Assembly: GCA_040773965.1 (NCBI GenBank)
Contig: JAXGVG010000115.1
Span: 1 to 5,775 of the forward strand
Source: JAXGVG01 sp040773965
Lineage (GTDB): Bacteria > Pseudomonadota > Alphaproteobacteria > UBA9219
Direction: 5' to 3'
DNA: 5,775 bases
Shown: positions 1-5,418 of the stretch, piece after piece
Layout: every line of letters begins with the position of its first letter
How positions within the stretch are numbered: position 1 is the stretch's first letter
Notes under the pieces: model-generated
Seen by the model: the letters and a program-made list of their open reading frames with translations, nothing else
Databases searched by the model: none
What the model was told of the DNA's origin: nothing
Program-made: the position numbers and the translations under genes

Positions 1-1150
1 CGATCCGGTCGAAGCCGCGGCCCTGCAAGCCGGACGCGAAAGTCTGTATGTCGTCGGGATCGAAACCCCAGTGGCTCAGCGTCTGATCGCGCCTTTCGGT
101 GTGGGCGGCCAGATCGTCAAGCCGGTCGAAACGCGCGGCCAGAAGAAGGCCGGAGCCGTAACGCATCCGCTTGAAAGCCGGAAGGCCGTCGAGATTGTCC
201 AGCGTAATCACGCTCAACGCGGGGCTGAAAACGTCGTAGTTTCTGGGTTTAAGGTCGTGCATGGCCAGATACGCGGCGTTGAGCTTGGCGACGTTTTCCC
301 CGAAGCCCGGCTGATAACGGCAGGCGATGGCATGTGCGGAAAGCCTCGGGTAGAAATCTTTTGAAGCCTGTTCGACGGCGGCTTCGTCGCCGATCCACGC
401 CAGAAAGCGCGGCGAGGAGCAGGCTTTCTGGTCGAAGAAAAAGATGTCGTTATAGGCGGAATGGATAAGGCTGGTTAAATCCGGCCCGGACAATTCGGTG
501 TAACGGTCCGCATTCAGCGCCATGGCGGAAAAACGGTCGGCAAAACCGGCCTCGCGCGCCAAAGGCGGCAGGGGAAGGCTGTGAATATGGGCCACCGTTT
601 CGTCCCCGCCCCACACAAGCCGGGCGTCGCAAACGGAAGAAAATTCGGCGGTGATGCCATCATCGTGGCCGTAACGAACGACGATCAGCCGGTTCCGCAC
701 GGAAGGATCGGCGTCCGCGAGGCTTTCCTCGATAAGTTTGAGCAGCAATTCCTGCTCCGGATTCGCGGCGCTTGACAGGCGGATCACGGCGGCGTTGCCG
801 CTCAAAAGCGCAATGACCGCCGTGTAACCGAATAGCGTTGCGACGTTGCCGGGAGGGATTTGAAACACAATGCCGGCAGGAACGCGCTGCGTGCCGGGCG
901 GATCGAAAAGATAATTCTCCGTCATGGGCGTGAGTTTGGCGGGGCGGAGCCAGTAACCGAGCGCTTGAATGGCGGGGAATGTAATCGTGCGCGCGTCGTT
1001 AAGAAGCCGTTGCGAAAGCGCCGTGCAAAAAGCGCGCGCTTCGCTGGAGCCGGGGCGAAGCGGGTGCGCGATAGCCGCTTGAGCCGAACGTATAACGTCT
1101 TGAACGGTAACGTCGCTTCCGGTTGGCAATAACTGGCGAATGGAGGTCAT
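1..1150 (-). CDS. LuxC-type acyl-CoA / acyl-protein reductase, partial (C-terminus beyond left edge)
   Basis: This frame stays open for 383 codons from the ATG at 1150 to the window edge. The protein belongs to the LuxC acyl-CoA reductase family, which is ALDH-like and uses NADPH to reduce an acyl group from a cysteine thioester to an aldehyde. Visible motifs are an ALDH-like dinucleotide region (PPGNVATL at about 99-106, GNAAVIRLSS at about 118-127), the LuxC signature VWGGDETV (179-186), and DQKACSSPR (240-248), in which Cys244 is the expected catalytic nucleophile. The sequence breaks off in GRGFDRI, close to where LuxC proteins end, so perhaps a few tens of residues are missing. The start fits a GGAG about 8 nt upstream, and the ATG overlaps the upstream LuxE-like stop as ATGA, implying translational coupling. 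The family call is firm. The physiological substrate is not evident, and no luxAB is nearby, so bioluminescence is unlikely. Confidence 0.93.
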   Translation of the reverse strand, partial: MTSIRQLLPTGSDVTVQDVIRSAQAAIAHPLRPGSSEARAFCTALSQRLLNDARTITFPAIQALGYWLRPAKLTPMTENYLFDPPGTQRVPAGIVFQIPPGNVATLFGYTAVIALLSGNAAVIRLSSAANPEQELLLKLIEESLADADPSVRNRLIVVRYGHDDGITAEFSSVCDARLVWGGDETVAHIHSLPLPPLAREAGFADRFSAMALNADRYTELSGPDLTSLIHSAYNDIFFFDQKACSSPRFLAWIGDEAAVEQASKDFYPRLSAHAIACRYQPGFGENVAKLNAAYLAMHDLKPRNYDVFSPALSVITLDNLDGLPAFKRMRYGSGLLLAARFDRLDDLAAHTERRDQTLSHWGFDPDDIQTFASGLQGRGFDRI

Positions 1151-2241
1151 GCGGCCGTCTCCATGCTTGCCAGCGCGTCGCTGCATCCGCGCCGTTCCGC
1201 GCGCGGCGCTCGCCCGAGTACGCGAAGGCCGTGGCCGAAAACGCCCTTGGTCCCGCTGTCGGTGCTTTCAATCACGCCGATATCTTCGGTCAGAAGCGAA
1301 TGCCCCGGATAACTGCGCGGCAGAACGCTTAGAATTTGGATCAATCCCGGCTGGCCTCTCGGCAAGGACTGAAGCGAGAGGGGATCGCGGATGATGACGT
1401 CCGCAAAAGACGGCGGGTAAAGCAAACCGTCTTCGTTTTCCAGAAAAATCGTGCCCGGCAACTCGGCCATGCCGTAAAAGTTCATGACGCGGGAGATGTT
1501 GGCGCCGTCCTTGAGTTTGGCGTTAAACGCCGCGTTGTCCACGGCCTGATCCTGCAGCTTTTTCCATCCGCCGCTGTGGAGCAAGGTCACGCGCGAAAGA
1601 TCGCGCCGTTGCCGTTCGCATGCCGGAATGAAATGTTGCCAGACAAGATAGGTAAAACCGAACGCGAGAATAAGTTCTTCGGCGTGGCGTTCGAGAAAAT
1701 CGTCCAGTTTGTCGTGATCGACGCTGAAATCGTCCTTGAGGACAAAACAGGAATCGCGGCCATAGGGCATAAGCCCGAGAATAGCGGCGGCGCGCGCGCC
1801 GATGTTTCCATGGTTGGCCAGCGCGGCTTCGTTATCGACAATCAGGAAAGGCAGGCGCTGGTTTTGCGTGACGCTTCCGATAATGTGGCTTAACGCCTTT
1901 GAGGACAGTTTGGCCGTCTCGGCGTCGAGATCGACGCGGCTAAGCTGCTGGCCCGTCGTGCCGCTGGATGTAACGGTGGTGCGTATTTCGGATTCCGGAA
2001 CGCTGCGCAGCGAGCGCCATTTGAAAAGCGAAACCGGAAGGAAGGGAATTTCTTCAAGCAGCCTTGCCTTCGCGGCGCGGGGCGCCGTCAGATCGACGAT
2101 CCGCCGGTACGCCTCGCAGCGTTCGCGGTGATGTTGCGTCAACTCCTTAAGCAGCAAAAGCAGCGTCCGTTCTTTTTCCGCCTGCTTGAGGCTGAAGGGA
2201 TTTTGGCAAAACAACGAGTCGCGTACGGATTGAGCGATCAT
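1147..2241 (-). CDS. LuxE-type acyl-protein synthetase / acyl transferase
   Basis: This is a LuxE family protein, an ANL-related enzyme that adenylates a carboxylic acid, moves the acyl group to its own cysteine and hands it to LuxC. Numbered from the upstream ATG at 2247, the 366-residue form shows the phosphate-binding loop TSSGTTGQ (93-100), HSGGWKKL (224-231), YGMAE (258-262), a TED at 320-322, and the C-terminal block LGRAPRAERRGC. Cys355 lies 11 residues from the end, matching the near-C-terminal acyl-accepting cysteine known in Vibrio LuxE. Length is typical of the family (about 370). I prefer the second ATG (2241, giving 364 residues). It has GGGA 6 nt upstream and overlaps the ligase stop as ATGA, whereas the GGGA abuts the ATG at 2247. 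It lies between the acyl ligase and the LuxC gene in one operon. LuxE next to LuxC without luciferase implies aldehyde production for another pathway. Confidence 0.92.
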   Translation of the reverse strand: MIAQSVRDSLFCQNPFSLKQAEKERTLLLLLKELTQHHRERCEAYRRIVDLTAPRAAKARLLEEIPFLPVSLFKWRSLRSVPESEIRTTVTSSGTTGQQLSRVDLDAETAKLSSKALSHIIGSVTQNQRLPFLIVDNEAALANHGNIGARAAAILGLMPYGRDSCFVLKDDFSVDHDKLDDFLERHAEELILAFGFTYLVWQHFIPACERQRRDLSRVTLLHSGGWKKLQDQAVDNAAFNAKLKDGANISRVMNFYGMAELPGTIFLENEDGLLYPPSFADVIIRDPLSLQSLPRGQPGLIQILSVLPRSYPGHSLLTEDIGVIESTDSGTKGVFGHGLRVLGRAPRAERRGCSDALASMETAA

Positions 2242-3653
2242 AACCATTCCCGCATTTGGCGGTAATCGACTTTACCGGTGGTCTGGTAGGGTACAGCGTC
2301 TATGGCGCGCACTTCAAGCCATGGTGAGGCAATGCCGGTCGATTTGACAAGATGATCCTTCAATTTTCGATGCGTCGCCGCGTCCTTGTCCGTTGTCATG
2401 AGGACGATTTTATCCGCGCCCTCCAGAGCGTAGGCCGTGACGACAACGCGGGCCAGCTGTTCAAGGTCGTCGAGCGCGATGCGTTCGCCGAAAAGCTTCG
2501 CAAAACGTTGCTTCCGGCCCGTGAGTCTCAGGCAGCCGCCGGAATCGAGCTGTCCGAGGTCGCCCGTGGCCAGCCGCCCGCGCTGCGTGTCGCCCAGCGC
2601 AAGATCGGCGCGGCCTTCGGCATAGCCCATCATCACGTTCGGCCCAGTATAGACGATTTCGCCGTCTTCGATGGCAAGCTTGCCGTCCTTCAGCGCGTAA
2701 CCAGCCGCCCCGATTTTTTCCGGCATCTTGTGCAGGGGAAGGCACGTCAGGCGCGGGCCGGCTTCCGTTTGCCCGTACATGACGAAAAGCTTGCCTTGCC
2801 GCGCCTGTACCTGCCGCAAAATGTCCTCGGTGAGAGGAACCGCCATCTTTCCGCCCGCTTGAAGGAATGTTTTCAGCGCCGGAACCTGAAGCCGGTCGAG
2901 CCCAAGGCGCGCGAGCATCTCGTAATGCGTGGGAACGCCCGCGAACAGCGTCGCTTCCTGTGCGCGCGCAAGGTCCCACATGTCGCGGCCGACCGGGCTG
3001 TGGTCCGTCAACAGAACGCTGCCTCCCGCGGCCAGCTGCATGTTAAGCACCGACAGGCCGAACGAATAGGCCAGCGGCAGATGAAGCAATGCGCGTTCCC
3101 GCGCGGTCAAATCGAGGCTTGCGATAATGGCGTCCGTGTTATGCGCAAGATTGGCATAGGACAGGCGTACGGCCTTGCGCCCGCCGGTCGAGCCCGAGGT
3201 CAGGAGCAAAAGAAACACATCGGGATGCGGGGAGGACGACGCCGTTCCGGTCCGTTGCCACAGAGCGAGCCCGGCCAGATCCAGCCTCACGCGACGGTAA
3301 AGGTTGCTGATCGAAAGGTCTGATTTTTCAGGAAGAATGATCCATTCGGGCTGGTAAGCCTCGATGAGACCGTCAAGGCGCGGCGTGCCTAGGTCAAGCA
3401 TCATCAAGGCATGGCCGCTGGCGGCCGCCGTCAGATAGGCCAGCGCGCCTTCGACCGTGCGCGGCAAAAGGCAAAATACCAGCCCGCGCGGCGTCGCGGG
3501 CAGAGAAGGAAGGAGCGACACTATTTTTTCATGCAGTTCCCCGAAGCTCAGCCAGCCGGATGAACCGCCGTCATGCAACGCGGGCGCTGCGTCGTGATCG
3601 CGCTTGTTGAGAAAAGAAAGAAAGGGCAGGGGCGGAACGGGCAACGGGGTCAC
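2238..3653 (-). CDS. AMP-forming acyl ligase (ANL superfamily), probable acyl-ACP synthetase
   Basis: The 471-residue protein belongs to the ANL adenylate-forming superfamily. The core motifs appear in order: A3 LTSGSTGGRKAV (151-162), A5 MYGQTEAG (292-299), A7 LATGDLG (361-367), A8 LTGRKQRFAKLFGERI (377-392) and A10 PYQTTGKVDY (455-464), where Lys461 is the expected catalytic lysine of the C-terminal domain. It should activate a carboxylic acid as acyl-AMP and transfer it to a thiol. The ACP gene directly upstream suggests the partner is that carrier's phosphopantetheine rather than CoA (inference). Oddities: A3 has Arg where Pro is usual, and the hinge position in A8 is Gln382 rather than Asp or Lys. 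At under 500 residues it is shorter than most acyl-CoA ligases. The start is GTG at 3653, 8 nt after the ACP stop, with no clear Shine-Dalgarno, so translation is probably coupled to the ACP. The acid substrate cannot be read from the sequence. Confidence 0.9.
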   Translation of the reverse strand: MTPLPVPPLPFLSFLNKRDHDAAPALHDGGSSGWLSFGELHEKIVSLLPSLPATPRGLVFCLLPRTVEGALAYLTAAASGHALMMLDLGTPRLDGLIEAYQPEWIILPEKSDLSISNLYRRVRLDLAGLALWQRTGTASSSPHPDVFLLLLTSGSTGGRKAVRLSYANLAHNTDAIIASLDLTARERALLHLPLAYSFGLSVLNMQLAAGGSVLLTDHSPVGRDMWDLARAQEATLFAGVPTHYEMLARLGLDRLQVPALKTFLQAGGKMAVPLTEDILRQVQARQGKLFVMYGQTEAGPRLTCLPLHKMPEKIGAAGYALKDGKLAIEDGEIVYTGPNVMMGYAEGRADLALGDTQRGRLATGDLGQLDSGGCLRLTGRKQRFAKLFGERIALDDLEQLARVVVTAYALEGADKIVLMTTDKDAATHRKLKDHLVKSTGIASPWLEVRAIDAVPYQTTGKVDYRQMREWL

Positions 3654-3659
3654 GAAAGG

Positions 3660-3908
3660 TCAGAGCGTTTCAAGGGAGATGCCATGCGATTTTAACAGCG
3701 TACAGGCGACAGCGAAGCTGCTCATATCCAGAATCTGGTCGGTTGAAAACGCGATATCGAAGGCGCTTTCGATCGCGGCCACAAGACGCATGTGGGCCAC
3801 GGAATCCCATACGGGGTCGTCGCGGTAACGCAGTCCCGCGACCGGTGCGTCCGGCGGCAGGCCCAGCGTTTCGCGAAAACAGGATTCGAGGCGGGAAAGA
3901 TTGGACAT
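3660..3908 (-). CDS. acyl carrier protein
   Basis: This encodes an 82-residue acyl carrier protein, the usual size for a stand-alone ACP. The sequence WDSVAHMRLV (34-43) carries the DS motif, with Ser36 the expected 4'-phosphopantetheine attachment site. It is followed by the acidic helix segment AAIESAFDIAF and the typical short C-terminal helices. The WDS(V/L)AHM form is common in ACPs dedicated to specialised or polysaccharide-linked acyl chemistry rather than the FabD/FabF fatty-acid ACP. I chose the ATG at 3908. A TTG at 3944 in the same frame would add 12 residues that do not look like ACP. It is the first gene of the LuxC/LuxE/ligase operon and would carry the acyl group loaded by the downstream ligase. 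No strong ribosome binding site is seen before the ATG. Specific substrate unknown. Confidence 0.88.
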   Translation of the reverse strand: MSNLSRLESCFRETLGLPPDAPVAGLRYRDDPVWDSVAHMRLVAAIESAFDIAFSTDQILDMSSFAVACTLLKSHGISLETL

Positions 3909-3912
3909 ATAT

Positions 3913-3944
3913 TTCTGTATAAAAGAGGATCGTTCGACTAGCAA
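3913..3944 (-). promoter_or_regulatory. candidate sigma70-type promoter for the ACP-ligase-LuxE-LuxC operon
   Basis: On the minus strand TTGCTA (3944-3939) and TATACA (3921-3916) are separated by exactly 17 nt, each matching 4 of 6 consensus bases. A start about 7 nt after the -10 would lie almost at the ATG (3908), giving a leaderless or near-leaderless mRNA, which would agree with the absence of a clear Shine-Dalgarno there. The matches are modest, so this is a candidate only. Confidence 0.3.
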
Positions 3945-3974
3945 CGGCCAAATATACTATGACCCTCCAACGTC

Positions 3975-4035
3975 ATTCCGGATCACTTTTCTTTCGTCCC
4001 GGCTTCGCCGAGCCGAAGAGAAAAGTGTCCGGAAT
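3975..4035. repeat. long imperfect palindrome (REP-like hairpin)
   Basis: ATTCCGGA (3975-3982) pairs with TCCGGAAT (4028-4035). After a single bulged T at 3983, CACTTTTCT (3984-3992) pairs perfectly with AGAAAAGTG (4019-4027). An inner CGGCT (4000-4004) pairs with AGCCG (4011-4015). The flanks CGTC and CCAG give the form CGTCATTCC...GGAATCCAG, which resembles dispersed intergenic palindromes of proteobacteria. No T-run follows on either side, and it lies upstream of both neighbouring genes, so it is not a terminator. Confidence 0.8.
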
Positions 4036-4044
4036 CCAGTTGGC

Positions 4045-4072
4045 TTTTCCGTAACGCTATTCTTGCGGAAAA
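4045..4072. repeat. short inverted repeat
   Basis: TTTTCCGTAA (4045-4054) and TTGCGGAAAA (4063-4072) form a 10-bp inverted repeat with one mismatch and an 8-nt loop. It lies 9 nt after the long palindrome and is part of the hairpin series in this spacer. Function unknown. Confidence 0.6.
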
Positions 4073-4093
4073 TATAACCGTGTCCCGGACCCA

Positions 4094-4159
4094 CCTGCGC
4101 TTCTACGAAGCTTCGGATGGTTTGTGCTAAGTCATCCGAAGCTCTGCCAAGAGCGTAGG
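4094..4159. repeat. long two-part inverted repeat
   Basis: A perfect 11-bp inner stem AGCTTCGGATG (4109-4119) / CATCCGAAGCT (4133-4143) closes a 13-nt loop. An outer 8-bp stem CCTGCGCT (4094-4101) / AGCGTAGG (4152-4159) has one G-T pair. The arms between are unpaired or weakly paired. It could fold as DNA cruciform or RNA hairpin. Nothing seen links it to a known riboswitch or ncRNA class. Confidence 0.7.
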
Positions 4160-4160
4160 G

Positions 4161-4208
4161 GGATCAATTTTCCTTCATGTGTGCTGCAGACGAAAAGAAA
4201 ATTGTTCG
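4161..4208. repeat. inverted repeat related to the 3975-4035 palindrome
   Basis: CAATTTTC (4165-4172) pairs with GAAAATTG (4197-4204), extending on both sides with single mismatches. The left arm GGATCAATTTTCCTTC (4161-4176) closely resembles GGATCACTTTTCTTTC (3980-3995) of the first palindrome, so the two look like diverged copies of one unit. Confidence 0.6.
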
Positions 4209-4223
4209 GAAAGACGCCCTGTT

Positions 4224-4252
4224 TTCGGATTTTAGAAGAATCAGTGTATAAG
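4224..4252 (+). promoter_or_regulatory. candidate promoter for glf
   Basis: TATAAG (4247-4252) matches five of six -10 bases and is preceded directly by TG. A weak -35, TTCGGA (4224-4229), lies 17 nt upstream. Transcription would start near 4259, leaving a leader of about 25 nt that contains the GAGG ribosome binding site. It sits just outside the palindromic block. The -10 is good; the -35 is poor. Confidence 0.4.
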
Positions 4253-4275
4253 CTGCACGTTCTTTTATTCTCAGT

Positions 4276-4279
4276 GAGG
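4276..4279 (+). promoter_or_regulatory. ribosome binding site deciding the TTG start of glf
   Basis: GAGG lies 5 nt before the TTG at 4285, and the product reads MTYDWLIVGAG from that codon, matching where UDP-galactopyranose mutases normally begin. No in-frame ATG is available close by. Confidence 0.6.
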
Positions 4280-4284
4280 TTTCC

Positions 4285-5415
4285 TTGACCTACGATTGGC
4301 TAATTGTCGGCGCCGGTTTCACGGGCGCGACGCTCGCCGAACGCCTTGCGGTCCAGTGCGGGCAGAAAGTTCTGGTGGTGGACCGGCGGCCGCACATCGC
4401 GGGCAACGCGTTCGATGAGACGGATGGCAACGGCATCCTCGTCCAGCGTTTCGGTCCCCATATCTTTCACACGAACGACAAAAAGGTATGGGACTATCTT
4501 TTTCCCTTTACCGATTGGCGGCTCTACTACCACCGCGTGTTGTGCATGATCGACGGCAAAATGGTGCCCGTGCCGTTCAACCTGGATTCGATGTACGCGC
4601 TTTTTCCGCCGCGCATGGCGGACCGGCTGGCCGAGGAACTGGTGAAACGCTTCGGTTTCGGCGTGAAGGTTCCGATCCTCAAACTGCGCGAGACGCCGGG
4701 CAAGGAACTGAATTGGCTTGCGTCGTATATCTATGAAAAAGTTTTTTTGCACTACACGGAAAAACAGTGGGGTTTGAAGCCGGACGAGCTCGACCCTTCG
4801 GTGACCGGGCGCGTCCCGGTGCATATCAGCCGGGACAACCGCTATTTTCAGGACACGCATCAAATGATGCCCGCCCAGGGCTTCACGGCGATGATCAAGC
4901 GCATGCTCGATCATCCCAACATTCGCGTCGAATTGAATACGGAATATGCGTCGCTGCCGCCCGATACCGCCAAACGGACCGTTTTTACCGGTCCTATCGA
5001 CGAATATTTCGGCCACGAATACGGCGCGCTTCCCTATCGTTCGCTTCGGTTCGATTATAAAACGGAAAATGTCCGCACCTTCCAGCTCGCAGCGTCGGTG
5101 AACTATCCGAACGAGTACGATTTTACGCGCATCACCGAAGCGAAATACCTCTCGGGGCAGGATGTGCCGGTGACGACCGTGATTTACGAGTATTCACTCG
5201 CCCATCAGCAGGGAAAGAACGAGCCGTATTACCCCATTCCGAGCCCGGACGCCCACGCGCGCCTCAAGCCCTATCTCAATAAAGCCGAAACGCTGAAGGG
5301 AAAGGTCTGGTTTGCCGGGAGGCTTGGCGATTACAAATATTACAACATGGATCAGGCTTGCGCCCGCGCGCTGGCGCTGTTCGAGGACGAACTCGCCCCG
5401 CTTTGCGGGCGATAA
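4285..5415 (+). CDS. glf: UDP-galactopyranose mutase
   Basis: This FAD-dependent cytosolic enzyme interconverts UDP-galactopyranose and UDP-galactofuranose, the donor for galactofuranose residues in surface glycans. The 376-residue length is typical of bacterial Glf. The N-terminal FAD-binding motif is VGAGFTGATLAERLA (8-22). Family blocks follow in order: AGNAFDE (39-45), RFGPHIFHT (55-63), YTEKQWG (157-163), the segment RVPVHISRDNRYF (176-188), GPIDEYF (236-242), YRSLRFDY (251-258), TRITEAKY (281-288), EPYYP (313-317) and the C-terminal GRLGDYKYYNMDQA (345-358). Together they cover the flavin and UDP-sugar binding sites. Start is TTG with GAGG 5 nt upstream. The gene is transcribed away from the lux-type operon and converges on a GT8 gene with a 3-nt gap, a setting that fits a lipopolysaccharide or capsule locus. 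No frame break or missing core motif is seen. Confidence 0.97.
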   Translation: MTYDWLIVGAGFTGATLAERLAVQCGQKVLVVDRRPHIAGNAFDETDGNGILVQRFGPHIFHTNDKKVWDYLFPFTDWRLYYHRVLCMIDGKMVPVPFNLDSMYALFPPRMADRLAEELVKRFGFGVKVPILKLRETPGKELNWLASYIYEKVFLHYTEKQWGLKPDELDPSVTGRVPVHISRDNRYFQDTHQMMPAQGFTAMIKRMLDHPNIRVELNTEYASLPPDTAKRTVFTGPIDEYFGHEYGALPYRSLRFDYKTENVRTFQLAASVNYPNEYDFTRITEAKYLSGQDVPVTTVIYEYSLAHQQGKNEPYYPIPSPDAHARLKPYLNKAETLKGKVWFAGRLGDYKYYNMDQACARALALFEDELAPLCGR

Positions 5416-5418
5416 AGG

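Larger units (their letters stand above)
3971..4216. repeat. compound palindromic block, MITE-like, filling the divergent spacer
   Basis: Nearly the whole gene-free spacer between the ACP gene and glf is occupied by successive inverted repeats, listed separately. The outer 28-nt ends are inverted relatives: 3971-3998 reads CGTCATTCCGGATCAC and then TTTTCTTTCGTC, and the reverse complement of 4189-4216 reads CGTCTTTCCGAACAA and then TTTTCTTTTCGTC. They agree at most positions with two single-base gaps. The block lacks any convincing ORF. This could be a small non-autonomous element with terminal inverted repeats, or two diverged copies of one palindromic repeat around other hairpins. I saw no clear target-site duplication. 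Confidence 0.5.

Noticed and set aside
71..775. Several short plus-strand frames in the first 800 bases
   Set aside because: The minus strand carries an unbroken LuxC reductase reading frame across the whole stretch, including the catalytic cysteine motif, so these are shadows.
1336..1893. Open frame of 185 codons on the plus strand
   Set aside because: Antisense to the LuxE-like gene; no start context and no recognisable protein features.
2352..3323. Long open frame of 323 codons on the plus strand
   Set aside because: It lies wholly inside the acyl ligase gene on the opposite strand, which has all ANL motifs in order. The plus-strand translation is Arg/Gln-rich with no recognisable domain, a typical GC-rich antisense shadow.
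1..3908. Bioluminescence lux operon
   Set aside because: LuxC- and LuxE-like genes are present, but no LuxA, LuxB or LuxD is seen, and the ACP, extra ligase and glycan neighbours do not fit a light-producing operon. The region left of position 1 cannot be seen.
3975..4035. Rho-independent terminator
   Set aside because: The hairpin is strong, but no T-run follows on either strand, and both neighbouring genes are transcribed away from it.
3975..4208. CRISPR array
   Set aside because: The repeats are inverted, imperfect and unequally spaced, with no regular direct-repeat/spacer pattern and no cas genes.
3909..4284. tRNA or small protein gene in the spacer
   Set aside because: No cloverleaf with a TTCGANNC arm was found, and the frames here are short and without a ribosome binding site or domain.
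4300..5016. Open frame of 238 codons on the minus strand inside glf
   Set aside because: It is antisense to a gene with a clear UDP-galactopyranose mutase signature, and its translation is His/Arg/Val-rich without motifs.
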